Source: Pusillimonas caeni | Lineage (GTDB): Bacteria > Pseudomonadota > Gammaproteobacteria > Burkholderiales > Burkholderiaceae_B | NCBI RefSeq assembly: GCF_003545815.1 | Contig: NZ_PDUW01000002.1 | Location: forward strand, 186,001 to 250,000 | Length of the DNA stretch: 64,000 bases | Reading direction: 5' to 3' | Shown here: in pieces, positions 7,684-16,223 of the stretch | How the letters are laid out: every line of letters begins with the position of its first letter | How positions within the stretch are numbered: the stretch's first letter is position 1 | Program-made: the position numbers and the translations under genes | Notes under the pieces: generated by a model | Database searches by the model: none | Told to the model about the DNA's origin: nothing | What the model saw: only the letters and a program-made list of their open reading frames with translations

Positions 7684-8571
7684 TTAGTTGACGGGGGCCC
7701 TGAGGAAGGCGCCGAGTGATTCTTCCCGGATGTCGGCCAGTGTTTTGCGCACATACACTTGCAGCAGATGCTGGCGATACGGTCCCGACGCGCGGATATC
7801 GGTGGGCGGGTCGGCCTGCTCGGCTGCCAGCCGCGCCGCGTCGGCAATGTCGTCATCGGTAAGGCGGGTACCATTGAGCCGGGCCGCGGCATGGCTTGCC
7901 AGCATGGGGGTGTCGTTGACACCGCCCAGGCCGATGCGGACGCCCTCCCAGTTGCCCGAGTCGTCGACCGAGCCGACTACAGCCACGGACACGACAGCGA
8001 AATCGTTATGGCGGCGGTTTACCTCGCGGAACGCATAGAACGGAGGATGCTGCGGATAATGGACGCCAACGAGCATTTCGTCGGGCTCGAGCACCGTGGC
8101 GTAAGAGCCCTCGTAAAAGGACCCCATGGGAATCCGCCTTTCGCCGCGCACGCTGACGGCGTGTACGGTGGCGCCCAATGTCAGGGCCGCCAGGGGCATT
8201 TCGCCGGTAGGATCTCCTTGCACCAGGCTGCCGCCTAGGGTGCCGCGATGCCGTACCTGGCGGTCGCCCACGTGGCGAATCATTTCAGCCAGCAAGGGCA
8301 GGCGTTGAGCGATGACATCGGAATGCTCGATGGTGTCGTAGCGTACCCTGGCGCCCAGAACGGTGTCTTTACCGTGGCTTTCGATATCGTCCAGCCCCGG
8401 AATGCGGTTGATGTCGATCAATGCCGAAGGACGCCACAAACGCATGTTCAGCATGGGGATCAGGCTTTGGCCACCCGACAATATGCGGGCGTTGCCTTCA
8501 TACTCGCTTAACAGCCTGATGGCTTCCTCCACCGAGGAAGGCCGGTGATAAATGAAATCGGGAGCCTTCAT
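7684..8571 (-). CDS. FAD-binding medium subunit of the molybdenum hydroxylase
   Basis: A 295-residue CoxM-type flavoprotein subunit. The N-terminus reads MKAPDFIYHRPSSVEEAIRLL and is followed by the FAD pyrophosphate-binding loops ILSGGQSLIPMLNMRL and the second motif HRGTLGGSLVQGDPTGEMP. It accepts electrons from the 2Fe-2S subunit and passes them to an unidentified acceptor. The ATG at 8571 was chosen because the family N-terminus starts there; an in-frame start at 8685 would lie inside the upstream dikinase gene. The gap to that gene is 5 bases. Together with the two other subunits it forms a complete heterotrimeric hydroxylase set. Confidence 0.88.
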   Translation of the reverse strand: MKAPDFIYHRPSSVEEAIRLLSEYEGNARILSGGQSLIPMLNMRLWRPSALIDINRIPGLDDIESHGKDTVLGARVRYDTIEHSDVIAQRLPLLAEMIRHVGDRQVRHRGTLGGSLVQGDPTGEMPLAALTLGATVHAVSVRGERRIPMGSFYEGSYATVLEPDEMLVGVHYPQHPPFYAFREVNRRHNDFAVVSVAVVGSVDDSGNWEGVRIGLGGVNDTPMLASHAAARLNGTRLTDDDIADAARLAAEQADPPTDIRASGPYRQHLLQVYVRKTLADIREESLGAFLRAPVN

Positions 8572-8576
8572 GGGGA

Positions 8577-9665
8577 CTATTTCCTGCCGGATTCGACCAG
8601 GCTTTGCCCTCCGGTCATGCGCTTGAGTACGTAATCGACCGGCGACTTGACGCGTGTGATGGGTTGGACGGGCTTGCTGCTCCACACGGTTTCAGGCCTG
8701 ACTTGCAGTACCTGCATTCGCAAGGCATCGTCTACCGCCCACTCGATATCCTGCGGAGCACCGCGGTCTTTTTCGACCTGCTTGGCAAACTTGGCGAGTT
8801 CGATCACGGTTTCATCCGGCAGGCAGATTGCATCCTGGCGATCGGCTTCGACTTCGCAGAAGCCGACTTCGCCGGTCTCGGCGTCGAAGCGATACTCGTG
8901 CGTCTGGGTATGAGGCGAGCGTTTGAGTACCTGCAAAGTGACTTTGTCCACTTTGAACTGGGTGGGTGTTACGTCGCCCTTGACGACGCCTTCGCCCAGC
9001 CCCCAGCATGACTCGATGACGATCTTGGAGCGGTCGCCGGTAATGGGGTCCAGCGTAAACATGACCCCGGCCGAGCGTGCTTGCACCATCTGTTGTATGC
9101 CCACGCATATGGCGAAATCCGACAGGGCGGCGACCTGTTGATCGTCGTGACGGTAGGTCAGGACGGTGTCGCTGAACATGCCCGCCCAGCATTCGCGGGT
9201 ATAGCGCAGGACATGCTCGATATCGGATATCCATAGAAAGGTTTCGTACTGGCCGGCAAAACTGGCGCCGGCCAGGTCTTCGGATTCGCCGCTGGAGCGC
9301 ACCGCCACCGGCACGTCGATGACGCCGGTGCGCTCTTCGAGCTTGCTGTATGCGCGGCTGATGTCATTGCGCAATTCGTCCGGCATGGGTGCGTTCATGA
9401 TGCGTTCGATGAGCCCGCTGGTTTCGCCCTTGAGCTTGGCGGGCTCGATCTCGGTGGCGATCTTGCGCACGCGCCGGATCTCGTCGTCAAGGCCGGCCGC
9501 CTTGACGAATGACCGGAACGCGTGAGTGGTTATGCCGAACCCGGGCGGCACGGCGTAACCTGCGGCGATCGATGTGGCCAGACTGGAAAACTTGCCCCCC
9601 AGGCAGGGGTTGCTGTTGGCCTGGGGGTCATCCAGCCACAAGATGTTGGGTGTTGCATCAGACAT
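8577..9665 (-). CDS. PEP-synthase-like ATP-binding subunit (phenylphosphate synthase subunit 2-like)
   Basis: A 362-residue protein covering only the N-terminal nucleotide-binding domain of PEP synthase / pyruvate phosphate dikinase. Family motifs are GGKFSSLA (about 23-30), VAVRSSGESEDLAGASFAGQYET (120-142), SAGVMFTLDPITGD (198-211), DIEWA and LQVRPETVW (near 306-328). This domain transfers phosphate from ATP to a swivelling histidine domain, which is encoded by the preceding gene; the two genes overlap by one base in a TGATG junction. Size (about 40 kDa) and the split match phenylphosphate synthase subunit 2 of anaerobic phenol degraders. The substrate phosphorylated here is unknown. Confidence 0.8.
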   Translation of the reverse strand: MSDATPNILWLDDPQANSNPCLGGKFSSLATSIAAGYAVPPGFGITTHAFRSFVKAAGLDDEIRRVRKIATEIEPAKLKGETSGLIERIMNAPMPDELRNDISRAYSKLEERTGVIDVPVAVRSSGESEDLAGASFAGQYETFLWISDIEHVLRYTRECWAGMFSDTVLTYRHDDQQVAALSDFAICVGIQQMVQARSAGVMFTLDPITGDRSKIVIESCWGLGEGVVKGDVTPTQFKVDKVTLQVLKRSPHTQTHEYRFDAETGEVGFCEVEADRQDAICLPDETVIELAKFAKQVEKDRGAPQDIEWAVDDALRMQVLQVRPETVWSSKPVQPITRVKSPVDYVLKRMTGGQSLVESGRK

Positions 9666-11503
9666 CAAACTGCCTCCTCTAGGCGTGTAACAGTGCCGAA
9701 GTTGCCATCCACTTCGATCAGATCGCCTGTTTTGAACGTTTTGGATGCGAATCCGGTGCCCACCACCGCGGGCAGGCCGTATTCGCGCGAGATGATGGCG
9801 GTGTGGGCCATCATGCCTCCTACATCTGAGACCGCGGCGCTGATCATGGGAAACACCGGCGCCCAGCTCGGCGCGGTAATGCGGCAGATGAGGATTTCTC
9901 CTTTTTGAACCTCGTACAGTTGTTGCGGATCGTTGATGACCCGTGCGCGGCCTTTGACCTTGCCCGGCGAAGCGGCCACGCCCTTCAGGATGTTGGACGA
10001 GTCCTGGCCGACGCTGAGCCATTCCTCGACGGTTTCCTGCGTAATGCCAAAGAGCATGATGGTCAGCGGCTCGGTGATGGCGGTTGGCGGTTTGCCCAGG
10101 GCCGGAGGGGGCGACCACTTGGCGAGCGCGTCGCGCAGCCGGCGGCGGCGCTCGACAATGGGTTTCCAGTACACTTCGCCGCGCGGTTGCGTACCTGTGG
10201 CCCAGCCGATCAGCAGGTCGTACAGGGCGTCGCTGACTTCATGGCGGTGGAGATAGAAGATGTCCTCGCGGTCGTTGAAGAAGCCGCTGGCAACGAAGAG
10301 GTCGCCCAGTTCGCGCACCTTGGCCCAGAAGATGGAGTGATGCCAGTGCTCTACATAGAAGTTGTGGTCTTCGACGAAGGGGAAAACCTTGCGGGCAAGG
10401 TTGACGAGGCCATCGAAAGCTTCGCGATCTTCGTCGGTGGGCAGCAACTCGCGGTATTCGGCTGTGACGCGCGCCCGCTTTTCCAGGATTTCGTCAAGAG
10501 GGCGATCGACGTTCTCGCCCCGCCGCACGGCGTCTATGTAGCCGCGCATAGCCGTAAAGGGCAGGCGCATGTCGGTCATCCAGACGGGATCGGAATGCGT
10601 GTATCCCACGCCGGTCGAATACCAGAACCACGGATCTTTCGAGGCATTGAGCGACTCGACCCATTTGCGGCCGTCGACGCTTTTCTGAAGCTGCTCGATG
10701 GCTTTCTCGGGACTGGCGTTGTCGCTGATGGCTTTGTCGACCTTGAGCTCGACGGCCAGCTTGGCCAGGCGGCGTAGTTCGTCGTCGGGGCGGAACAGCA
10801 TGATGTCGATGCCGCTGACCATATCGGTGACGGTCTGGTCGGCGATGCCGGGGAACACGCTTTGGCAGTATTCGCGGAAAGTAAGATAAGCGCCATAACC
10901 CAGGTTGAGCATCTCGAAGTGGTACGAACCCATCTCCAGCATGTTTTCAATGAGCCGGTTGTATTTGCACAGCAGATCGTGGCTGGAATACAGGCCCCGA
11001 TGGCCCATGACGTATTCTTCTTTTTCGTATTCGGGAAGCGGAGTGAATTCGATCTGCTTGAGTCGGTCGATGCAGTCTTTTGCCTTGACCTTCCAGTTTT
11101 CGAATATTTCGTCCCAGTTTTCGTAGTAATGCCCGGCCCGGCGAGTGAAATACTCCTGGCGCTCGGCTACCTTGACGGGATCGTCACAGACGTTGGGACT
11201 GACATACAGATAGCCATTGACCACTCGCTGGTCTACGCCGATGGCAGGGGGGAAGGCCCAGACGCGATTGGTCATCTGGCTGAGCGCGACCCACCAGTTT
11301 TCGGTCATGATCGTATCGAAGGGGTACAGCGGCTCCGGGTTGTGCATGCCGTCAAAGAACCAGAACTTGGATTCTTCCAGTTCCTTCCGTTCGGGGCTGA
11401 TCAGGCAGTAATAAGGGTACAGCTCTTCCCAGCCTTTGGCCCCCTCAGGGGTCGGCAGCTCGAACGGGCTCGGGAAGGAAGCGTTGTTTTCCGCAGTGCT
11501 CAT
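9665..11503 (-). CDS. PEP-utilising phosphohistidine subunit (phenylphosphate synthase subunit 1-like)
   Basis: A 612-residue protein with a C-terminal swivelling phosphohistidine domain (about 508-612) that contains GVAASPGKVKGRARV and the catalytic histidine H567 in GGMMAHTAIISREYG. Residues 1-500 form a family-specific, probably substrate-binding region beginning FELPTPEGAKGWEELYPYY. Length (about 70 kDa), start sequence and histidine position closely match what is recalled of phenylphosphate synthase subunit 1, which phosphorylates phenol, with the ATP-binding domain on a separate subunit. The next gene supplies that domain with a one-base overlap. No third CBS-domain subunit or phenylphosphate carboxylase gene is present, so a different phenolic or alcohol substrate is likely. 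Confidence 0.75.
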   Translation of the reverse strand: MSTAENNASFPSPFELPTPEGAKGWEELYPYYCLISPERKELEESKFWFFDGMHNPEPLYPFDTIMTENWWVALSQMTNRVWAFPPAIGVDQRVVNGYLYVSPNVCDDPVKVAERQEYFTRRAGHYYENWDEIFENWKVKAKDCIDRLKQIEFTPLPEYEKEEYVMGHRGLYSSHDLLCKYNRLIENMLEMGSYHFEMLNLGYGAYLTFREYCQSVFPGIADQTVTDMVSGIDIMLFRPDDELRRLAKLAVELKVDKAISDNASPEKAIEQLQKSVDGRKWVESLNASKDPWFWYSTGVGYTHSDPVWMTDMRLPFTAMRGYIDAVRRGENVDRPLDEILEKRARVTAEYRELLPTDEDREAFDGLVNLARKVFPFVEDHNFYVEHWHHSIFWAKVRELGDLFVASGFFNDREDIFYLHRHEVSDALYDLLIGWATGTQPRGEVYWKPIVERRRRLRDALAKWSPPPALGKPPTAITEPLTIMLFGITQETVEEWLSVGQDSSNILKGVAASPGKVKGRARVINDPQQLYEVQKGEILICRITAPSWAPVFPMISAAVSDVGGMMAHTAIISREYGLPAVVGTGFASKTFKTGDLIEVDGNFGTVTRLEEAV

Positions 11504-11545
11504 TAATGGACTCCTTTGGTTTGATGCACTAATGGTTTCGTGGTT

Positions 11546-12568
11546 CTAGTGGCGGCGTTCGTTGCCGCGTAATTGGTCGACGGCAATGGCTATGATGAGC
11601 ACGGCGCCGATGATGATGGTTTGCAGATAGCTGTTGACCCTGAGCAGGTTCATGCCGTTCGAAAGCGCGGTAATAAAGATGGCGCCCAGCACGACGTTGC
11701 GCAACAGGCCGCGCCCTCCGGTCAACGATACGCCGGCGATCAGGCACGCTGCGATCGAGTTCAGGATGAGTTCGGTTCCGCCCAATGTGGCTTCGCCGCT
11801 TTCGGTGCGGGCGGTAAGCAGCACCCCGCCGATGCCGACGATGGTGCCGGCCATGACATACACCGCCACTTGCTGCAGGGACGTACGCACGCCGGAAAGC
11901 CTGGCGGCCTTCTGGTTGCTTCCGATGGCGTAGAGATAGCGTCCGGAGCGGGTCCAATTGAGCAGCAAGTATGCGAATGCCACGATCAATGCCGCATACA
12001 AGGTCGGTACGGGAACGCCGAATAGAGAGTCATAGGCCAGGGAATTGCCGAATTGTTCAGGAAGGCCCGAAATGCTGTAGCCGCCCGAAATGTAAAGGGC
12101 CAGTCCCGAGGCCATGGACAAGGTTCCAAGGGTCATGACGAAAGGCGTGACCCGCAGCACCGAGACGCCGATTCCATTGAATAACCCCACCAGGGCACCG
12201 GTAAGAATGCCGCAACCCACGGCGACGGCTACCGCCGTGTGGACGGCATGCGGATCTATGCCCAACATGTACTTCATGATAGTTGCGGTGACCACGCTTA
12301 CCAGTGCTACATTGCTGCCGACTGAAAGGTCGATGCCGCCGGTGATCAGCACCAGAAACTGCGCGACGCAGATGATGACGAGATAGGTCGACTGACGCGT
12401 AAGATTGAATAAATTCGCTTCGGAGACGAAGCGCGGTTCGAGGACGCCGAAAAGCAGGATCAGGCCCAGCAGCAGGAACGGCATCATTCCGATGGAGGAG
12501 CCGAGTTGCTGCCAGTCGAGTCTTCGGGCTTTGGGCGTGCCGTCGATATCGGCGGACATGACGTTCAT
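11546..12568 (-). CDS. ABC transporter permease, ribose/galactose (RbsC) type
   Basis: A 340-residue integral membrane protein of the BPD_transp_2 family with about eight to ten hydrophobic segments. Family stretches are TGGIDLSVGSNVALVSV near residues 76-92, TPFVMTLGTLSMASGLAL and GRYLYAIGSNQKAARLSGV, the last being the cytoplasmic coupling loop. It would form the channel of an importer with the ATPase and binding protein directly upstream on the same strand; only 3 bases separate it from the ATPase gene. It is followed after 42 bases by the phosphohistidine subunit gene, which links import to the dikinase pair. Confidence 0.88.
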   Translation of the reverse strand: MNVMSADIDGTPKARRLDWQQLGSSIGMMPFLLLGLILLFGVLEPRFVSEANLFNLTRQSTYLVIICVAQFLVLITGGIDLSVGSNVALVSVVTATIMKYMLGIDPHAVHTAVAVAVGCGILTGALVGLFNGIGVSVLRVTPFVMTLGTLSMASGLALYISGGYSISGLPEQFGNSLAYDSLFGVPVPTLYAALIVAFAYLLLNWTRSGRYLYAIGSNQKAARLSGVRTSLQQVAVYVMAGTIVGIGGVLLTARTESGEATLGGTELILNSIAACLIAGVSLTGGRGLLRNVVLGAIFITALSNGMNLLRVNSYLQTIIIGAVLIIAIAVDQLRGNERRH

Positions 12569-12571
12569 TTT

Positions 12572-14152
12572 TTATTCCTTCACAAAAAAGCCCGAGAGGG
12601 CCTCTTCTTCGTTCTTGCGTTCGTTTACGAGTTCGTCCACGATTGCACCCTCGCGCACGACATAGACGCGGTTGGACAGGCTGAGCACTTCGGGCAGATC
12701 GGAGCTGATGAGCAGCACGGCCATCCCTTCGCCCACCAGCTGTTCAAGGACAGCATAGATCTCGGCTTTTGCATTGACGTCGATACCGACGGTGGGCTCA
12801 TCCAGAATCAGCAGGCGTGGGCGCCGGGCCAGGAAACGGCCCAATAGCGCCTTTTGCATATTGCCGCCCGAAAAGCTGCGCGCCGCTCGTTCGATGTCGA
12901 GCGGCATGAGGGACATGCGACGGGCCATGGCGAAGGATTCACGCTTTTCGGCCTTGCGCGCCAACAGGCCTTTTTTGCGCAAGGCGGGCAAGGCCAGCGA
13001 AGCCAGCGAAAGGTTTTCACGCACATTGCGCGTCAGCAGCATGCCCTCGTGGATTCGATCGTTTGTGACGTAGGCAACACCCGATTCGATGAAGCGGCCG
13101 GGTGCGCTTTTTTGTTGTTCGACCCCATCTACTCGTATCGATCCGGCGATTTTGGGCTCGATGCCGAAGCACGCCCGGCCAATCTCGGACTTGCCGCAGC
13201 CGACCAGACCGGCAAGCCCGACGATTTCGCCGCTTCGTACGGTAATCGAGGCGTGCTTGACCAGACCCTTTGACGTTTCCAGACCCGATACCTCGAGTAC
13301 GGGCTCGCCGGGCTGAAACCGGATGTGCGGATAAAAGCCTCCGAAGCTGCGCCCCGTCATGAGTTCGACCAGCTGGGTCTTGTCGGTATTGGCCGCCCGC
13401 ACCGTCTTGATGAAGCGGCCGTCGCGCATGACGGTGACCCGGTCGCCGATCGCCTGGATTTCGCTGATGCGATGAGAAATATAGATGATGCCCACGCCTT
13501 GGCTTTTCAGGGCACGGATCAGTGTGAAAAGCTGGCCCGTCTCGACCTCGGTTAACGAGGCGGTGGGCTCGTCCAGTATCAGAATGCGCGGATTGCTCAG
13601 CGCCGCCTTGGCGATTTCAACCATTTGGCATTCGGCGCGTGACAAGCCGCTTACCCGGGCCCGCACGGAAATATTGAAGCCGAGGCGCTGGAAGTGCGCC
13701 TTGGCCAATTCGTGCATGGCCTGCTTTTTGAGCAGACCGGCCCAGCTGCAGAACTCATTGGCCAGGAAGAGATTTTCTTCGACGGTCAGGTCGGGAGCCA
13801 GGCTGAATTCTTGGTGCACCACCGACACGCCGGCTTTGCGCGCCTCTTGGACCGAGCGAAACACCGCCGACTTGCCATCTATGAGAAGCTGTCCCGATGA
13901 CGGAGCAAGCGCCCCGCAGATGATGTTCATCAAGGTGGATTTGCCGGCGCCGTTTTCGCCGAACAGAACATGCACTTCGCCTGCGTGCACATCCAGGCTC
14001 ATGTCGGTCAGGGCTTGCACCCCCGGGAATTGACGGCTGACGTTGCGTACCTGAAGCAGCGCATGCGTGGCTGGAGCGCTCTCGCCCGGCTCGAAGCACG
14101 CGGCTTCGGCCGGTAGCAAGGCGCCTGCGAGTATGCTGGGCGTCGCGTTCAT
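12572..14152 (-). CDS. ABC transporter ATPase, ribose/galactose (RbsA/MglA) type, two fused nucleotide-binding domains
   Basis: A 526-residue protein with two tandem ATPase domains. The first has Walker A GENGAGKST, the variant signature LSRAECQMVEIA and Walker B ILILDEPTASL. The second has the degenerate P-loop GLVGCGKSEIG, signature FSGGNMQKALLGR and Walker B LLILDEPTVGID. This asymmetry is normal for the RbsA/MglA class. It powers uptake through the adjacent permease. The N-terminus carries about 30 residues before the first domain, rich in Ala and Pro, so the true start could be slightly later than the ATG at 14152. Confidence 0.9.
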   Translation of the reverse strand: MNATPSILAGALLPAEAACFEPGESAPATHALLQVRNVSRQFPGVQALTDMSLDVHAGEVHVLFGENGAGKSTLMNIICGALAPSSGQLLIDGKSAVFRSVQEARKAGVSVVHQEFSLAPDLTVEENLFLANEFCSWAGLLKKQAMHELAKAHFQRLGFNISVRARVSGLSRAECQMVEIAKAALSNPRILILDEPTASLTEVETGQLFTLIRALKSQGVGIIYISHRISEIQAIGDRVTVMRDGRFIKTVRAANTDKTQLVELMTGRSFGGFYPHIRFQPGEPVLEVSGLETSKGLVKHASITVRSGEIVGLAGLVGCGKSEIGRACFGIEPKIAGSIRVDGVEQQKSAPGRFIESGVAYVTNDRIHEGMLLTRNVRENLSLASLALPALRKKGLLARKAEKRESFAMARRMSLMPLDIERAARSFSGGNMQKALLGRFLARRPRLLILDEPTVGIDVNAKAEIYAVLEQLVGEGMAVLLISSDLPEVLSLSNRVYVVREGAIVDELVNERKNEEEALSGFFVKE

Positions 14153-14165
14153 TGAGCTGCCTGCC

Positions 14166-15254
14166 TCATTTGACCTCGAAGTAGGGGGACCAGCCCTCGG
14201 GCGCCAGCGAAAGGTCGCGGTCGTAGGTTTTGACGGTTTCCTGATCGATCATGGTGAAGCCGGTGTCTACGTCGAGCATGACCGGTTTCTTCTCGAGGAT
14301 GCGGACGAGTTGGTCGATGGCGGCGCGAGCCTGGGCGGCGGTGTAGTCCGAAGCGATGGCTTTTACGGTGCCGTCGCGCAGTCCGGCTTCTGTTTCAGGA
14401 GTGGTGTATGAGGAAATCAAAGAAATGTCGCCGCGGTTCTTTTCTTTGAGCACCTGTATGCCGGCAGCAATGCCGGGGGCGATTCCGGCGATGTAGTCGA
14501 CATCGGGATAAGCCAGCAGTGCGTCTTCGATGAGCGGAATCTGCGCCGCTTTGCTGGGCTCGCCCCAGATCACCTTCAGTACTTCGATGTTGGCGGCGTC
14601 TTTGACAGTTGCGACGAAGCCGTCGGCCGAGTCTTTCGACCAGCGCGGCGCTTCGGGTCCGCCAAGCCATATGACCTTGATGTCTTTGCTGCCTGGCGGA
14701 TGCTGTTGCTTCAGATACTCGCCCACCAGCCTGCCCGCGTCGAACCAGTTGCCCTGGGCCCTGGCCGCAACGCGATCCGAGGTGACGTCGCCGCCGGTGA
14801 TGGCGACCGGCACGCCTTGGTCGGCCGCCTTGGCGATCGTGCGGTTCAGGCCGGTGGCAGAAATGGCGACCATGGCGATGCCGTCGGCGCCGGAACTGAT
14901 GCAGTCTTCCATCTGGGAGATTTGCGTGGGCAGCTCGGTATAGCCGCCGGCGGCGAATACGTTGAGAGCGGCGCCCTTGGCTTCGGCTTCTTTGACTGCG
15001 CCGTAGGTCATGGACAGGTAGTAAGGGTCTTTGGTGTGCGGAAACAGCACGCACAGGCGCCACTTTTTGCTGACTTCCGACTTGGGCAGCGGCTGATAAA
15101 GAGCTTCTTTCCAGACTCCATCGGTCGAGAAAGCGGGGGCTCTTTCTTTTACGGGAAATTGCCAGCTGCTTGAGGCGTCATCGGCTGTGGCGACGCCCGC
15201 GGCGCTTAGCAAGGCCGCCCCCAGCCATAGCGACAGAAAACTGTTGTTCTTCAT
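14166..15254 (-). CDS. periplasmic substrate-binding protein, TorT-like
   Basis: A 362-residue exported protein with an Ala-rich signal peptide probably cleaved after ATA (about residue 24). The mature part has a type I periplasmic binding fold. The stretches LCVLFPHTKDPYYLSMTYG, AGGYTELPTQISQMEDCISSGADGIAM and the later SLISSYTTPETEAGL resemble TorT, the TMAO-sensing binding protein, rather than ribose-binding proteins. A GAGGAG Shine-Dalgarno sequence precedes the ATG. It is the first gene of the long minus-strand unit, 51 bases from a candidate TetR operator. Its position before an ATPase and permease indicates a transport role, perhaps for a small nitrogenous or aromatic compound. Confidence 0.8.
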   Translation of the reverse strand: MKNNSFLSLWLGAALLSAAGVATADDASSSWQFPVKERAPAFSTDGVWKEALYQPLPKSEVSKKWRLCVLFPHTKDPYYLSMTYGAVKEAEAKGAALNVFAAGGYTELPTQISQMEDCISSGADGIAMVAISATGLNRTIAKAADQGVPVAITGGDVTSDRVAARAQGNWFDAGRLVGEYLKQQHPPGSKDIKVIWLGGPEAPRWSKDSADGFVATVKDAANIEVLKVIWGEPSKAAQIPLIEDALLAYPDVDYIAGIAPGIAAGIQVLKEKNRGDISLISSYTTPETEAGLRDGTVKAIASDYTAAQARAAIDQLVRILEKKPVMLDVDTGFTMIDQETVKTYDRDLSLAPEGWSPYFEVK

Positions 15255-15278
15255 GTGTGTCTCCTCGTTCTCTTGGAA

Positions 15279-15348
15279 ATCGGACGAACGCCGATCAATA
15301 AAACGGTCGAACGACCAATTTAAAGCACAAAAAAAATGCGAACTGCAA
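15279..15348 (-). promoter_or_regulatory. candidate promoter with two TetR-type operators for the importer-dikinase-hydroxylase operon
   Basis: On the minus strand TTGCAG (15343-15348) and TTTAAA (15319-15324) form a plausible -35/-10 pair with an 18-base spacer. An inverted repeat GGTCG-AA-CGACC follows at 15305-15316, just after the -10, and a second inverted repeat, ATCGG-N7-CCGAT, lies at 15279-15295. The 8-mer GTCGAACG in the first repeat recurs in reverse orientation at 16241-16248 in front of the TetR gene. The layout fits repression by the neighbouring TetR protein with autoregulation. Promoter strength and binding are inferred only. Confidence 0.5.
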
Positions 15349-15470
15349 CCTCATCGCTATATCGCTCCGGTGTGTTCTTTTTGCGCTTCGAAAGAAATTG
15401 TTCAGCTGACCGAAAAGCCACTTTGACACATAAGAAGTGGTTTTGTGATCGGTATTTTCCCTAGAGCGAA

Positions 15471-16223
15471 CTACATGGGAGTAGAAGGAGCCTGCAGGCC
15501 GTGCACCAGGAAATTGCTGAGCCTGGCGATCATTTCGTCGAGGCTGTCCTCGCGGTAGCGGCCACGTGAGAAGTGTTCGAGATATCCCAGGCCCGAGAAG
15601 GTGTACAGGCATACGCCCACCATGAACATCATGCGCCAGTGAATGTCAGCCGGGTCGACATCCGGCAAGACCTTCTCCAGCACTTCAAGGTAATGGGAGA
15701 CCGACTCATCGTAGATTTCACGGCGTAGCTGGCCGGACAATTCTTCGGGCTCATTGTGCAGGCGAGCCTGGAGCCGGACATAAGCGATGCCGCGCGGGCC
15801 GCTATGCAGCAAGCTGAACTGGGGCAGCAGAAAAGCCCGCACCAACTGCGCAAGGGGCGGCAAGCCATCGTGCTTCTTCAGCAGCGTTTCGAGATTGCGC
15901 ATGCGCTGCTGGGACAGCGCCATGGCGCGATGCTTGATCACCGATTCGAAAAGACGTCGCTTAGTCTTAAAGTAATATGAGATCATCGATTGGCGAACGC
16001 CGGCCTGGGCTGCGATGTCCCGGGTGGAGGTGAGCGCATAGCCATGCTCGGCGAACAGAGTTTCGGCGACATCGATGATTTGGCTGCGAATGTCGCGATC
16101 GACGGTGGGCCGGCCGGGACGCTTTTCGCGAGGCTGGGAAGCGGCATCATCGATAGGACTGAGTCCGTCGTTGCGCAGCGAGGCCATTCTGCCTTCTTTG
16201 ATGACCCACGAAGACTTGAGCAT
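15471..16223 (-). CDS. TetR-family transcriptional regulator
   Basis: A 250-residue TetR regulator. A basic N-terminal tail (REKRPGRPTVDRD) leads into the HTH at about residues 45-90 (IIDVAETLFAEHGYALTSTRDIAAQAGV, then MISYYFKTKRRLFESVI). The remaining helices form the ligand-binding and dimer domain. An AAGGAA Shine-Dalgarno sequence supports the start at 16223; an internal ATG at 16187 is possible. It lies 216 bases upstream of the TorT-like binding protein gene on the same strand. A repeat sharing CGTTCGAC with the operon operator lies 18 bases before its start, so it probably represses itself and the downstream catabolic operon. Confidence 0.87.
   Translation of the reverse strand: MLKSSWVIKEGRMASLRNDGLSPIDDAASQPREKRPGRPTVDRDIRSQIIDVAETLFAEHGYALTSTRDIAAQAGVRQSMISYYFKTKRRLFESVIKHRAMALSQQRMRNLETLLKKHDGLPPLAQLVRAFLLPQFSLLHSGPRGIAYVRLQARLHNEPEELSGQLRREIYDESVSHYLEVLEKVLPDVDPADIHWRMMFMVGVCLYTFSGLGYLEHFSRGRYREDSLDEMIARLSNFLVHGLQAPSTPM

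Noticed and set aside
4084-8571. Carbon monoxide dehydrogenase operon
   Set aside because: The large subunit lacks the active-site cysteine loop of form I CoxL, so only the broader molybdenum hydroxylase assignment is kept.
8686-10118. Extended frame upstream of the ATP-binding dikinase subunit (start at 10118)
   Set aside because: It lies inside the 612-residue subunit gene and gives an Arg/His-rich sequence; the TGATG junction at 9665 marks the real start.
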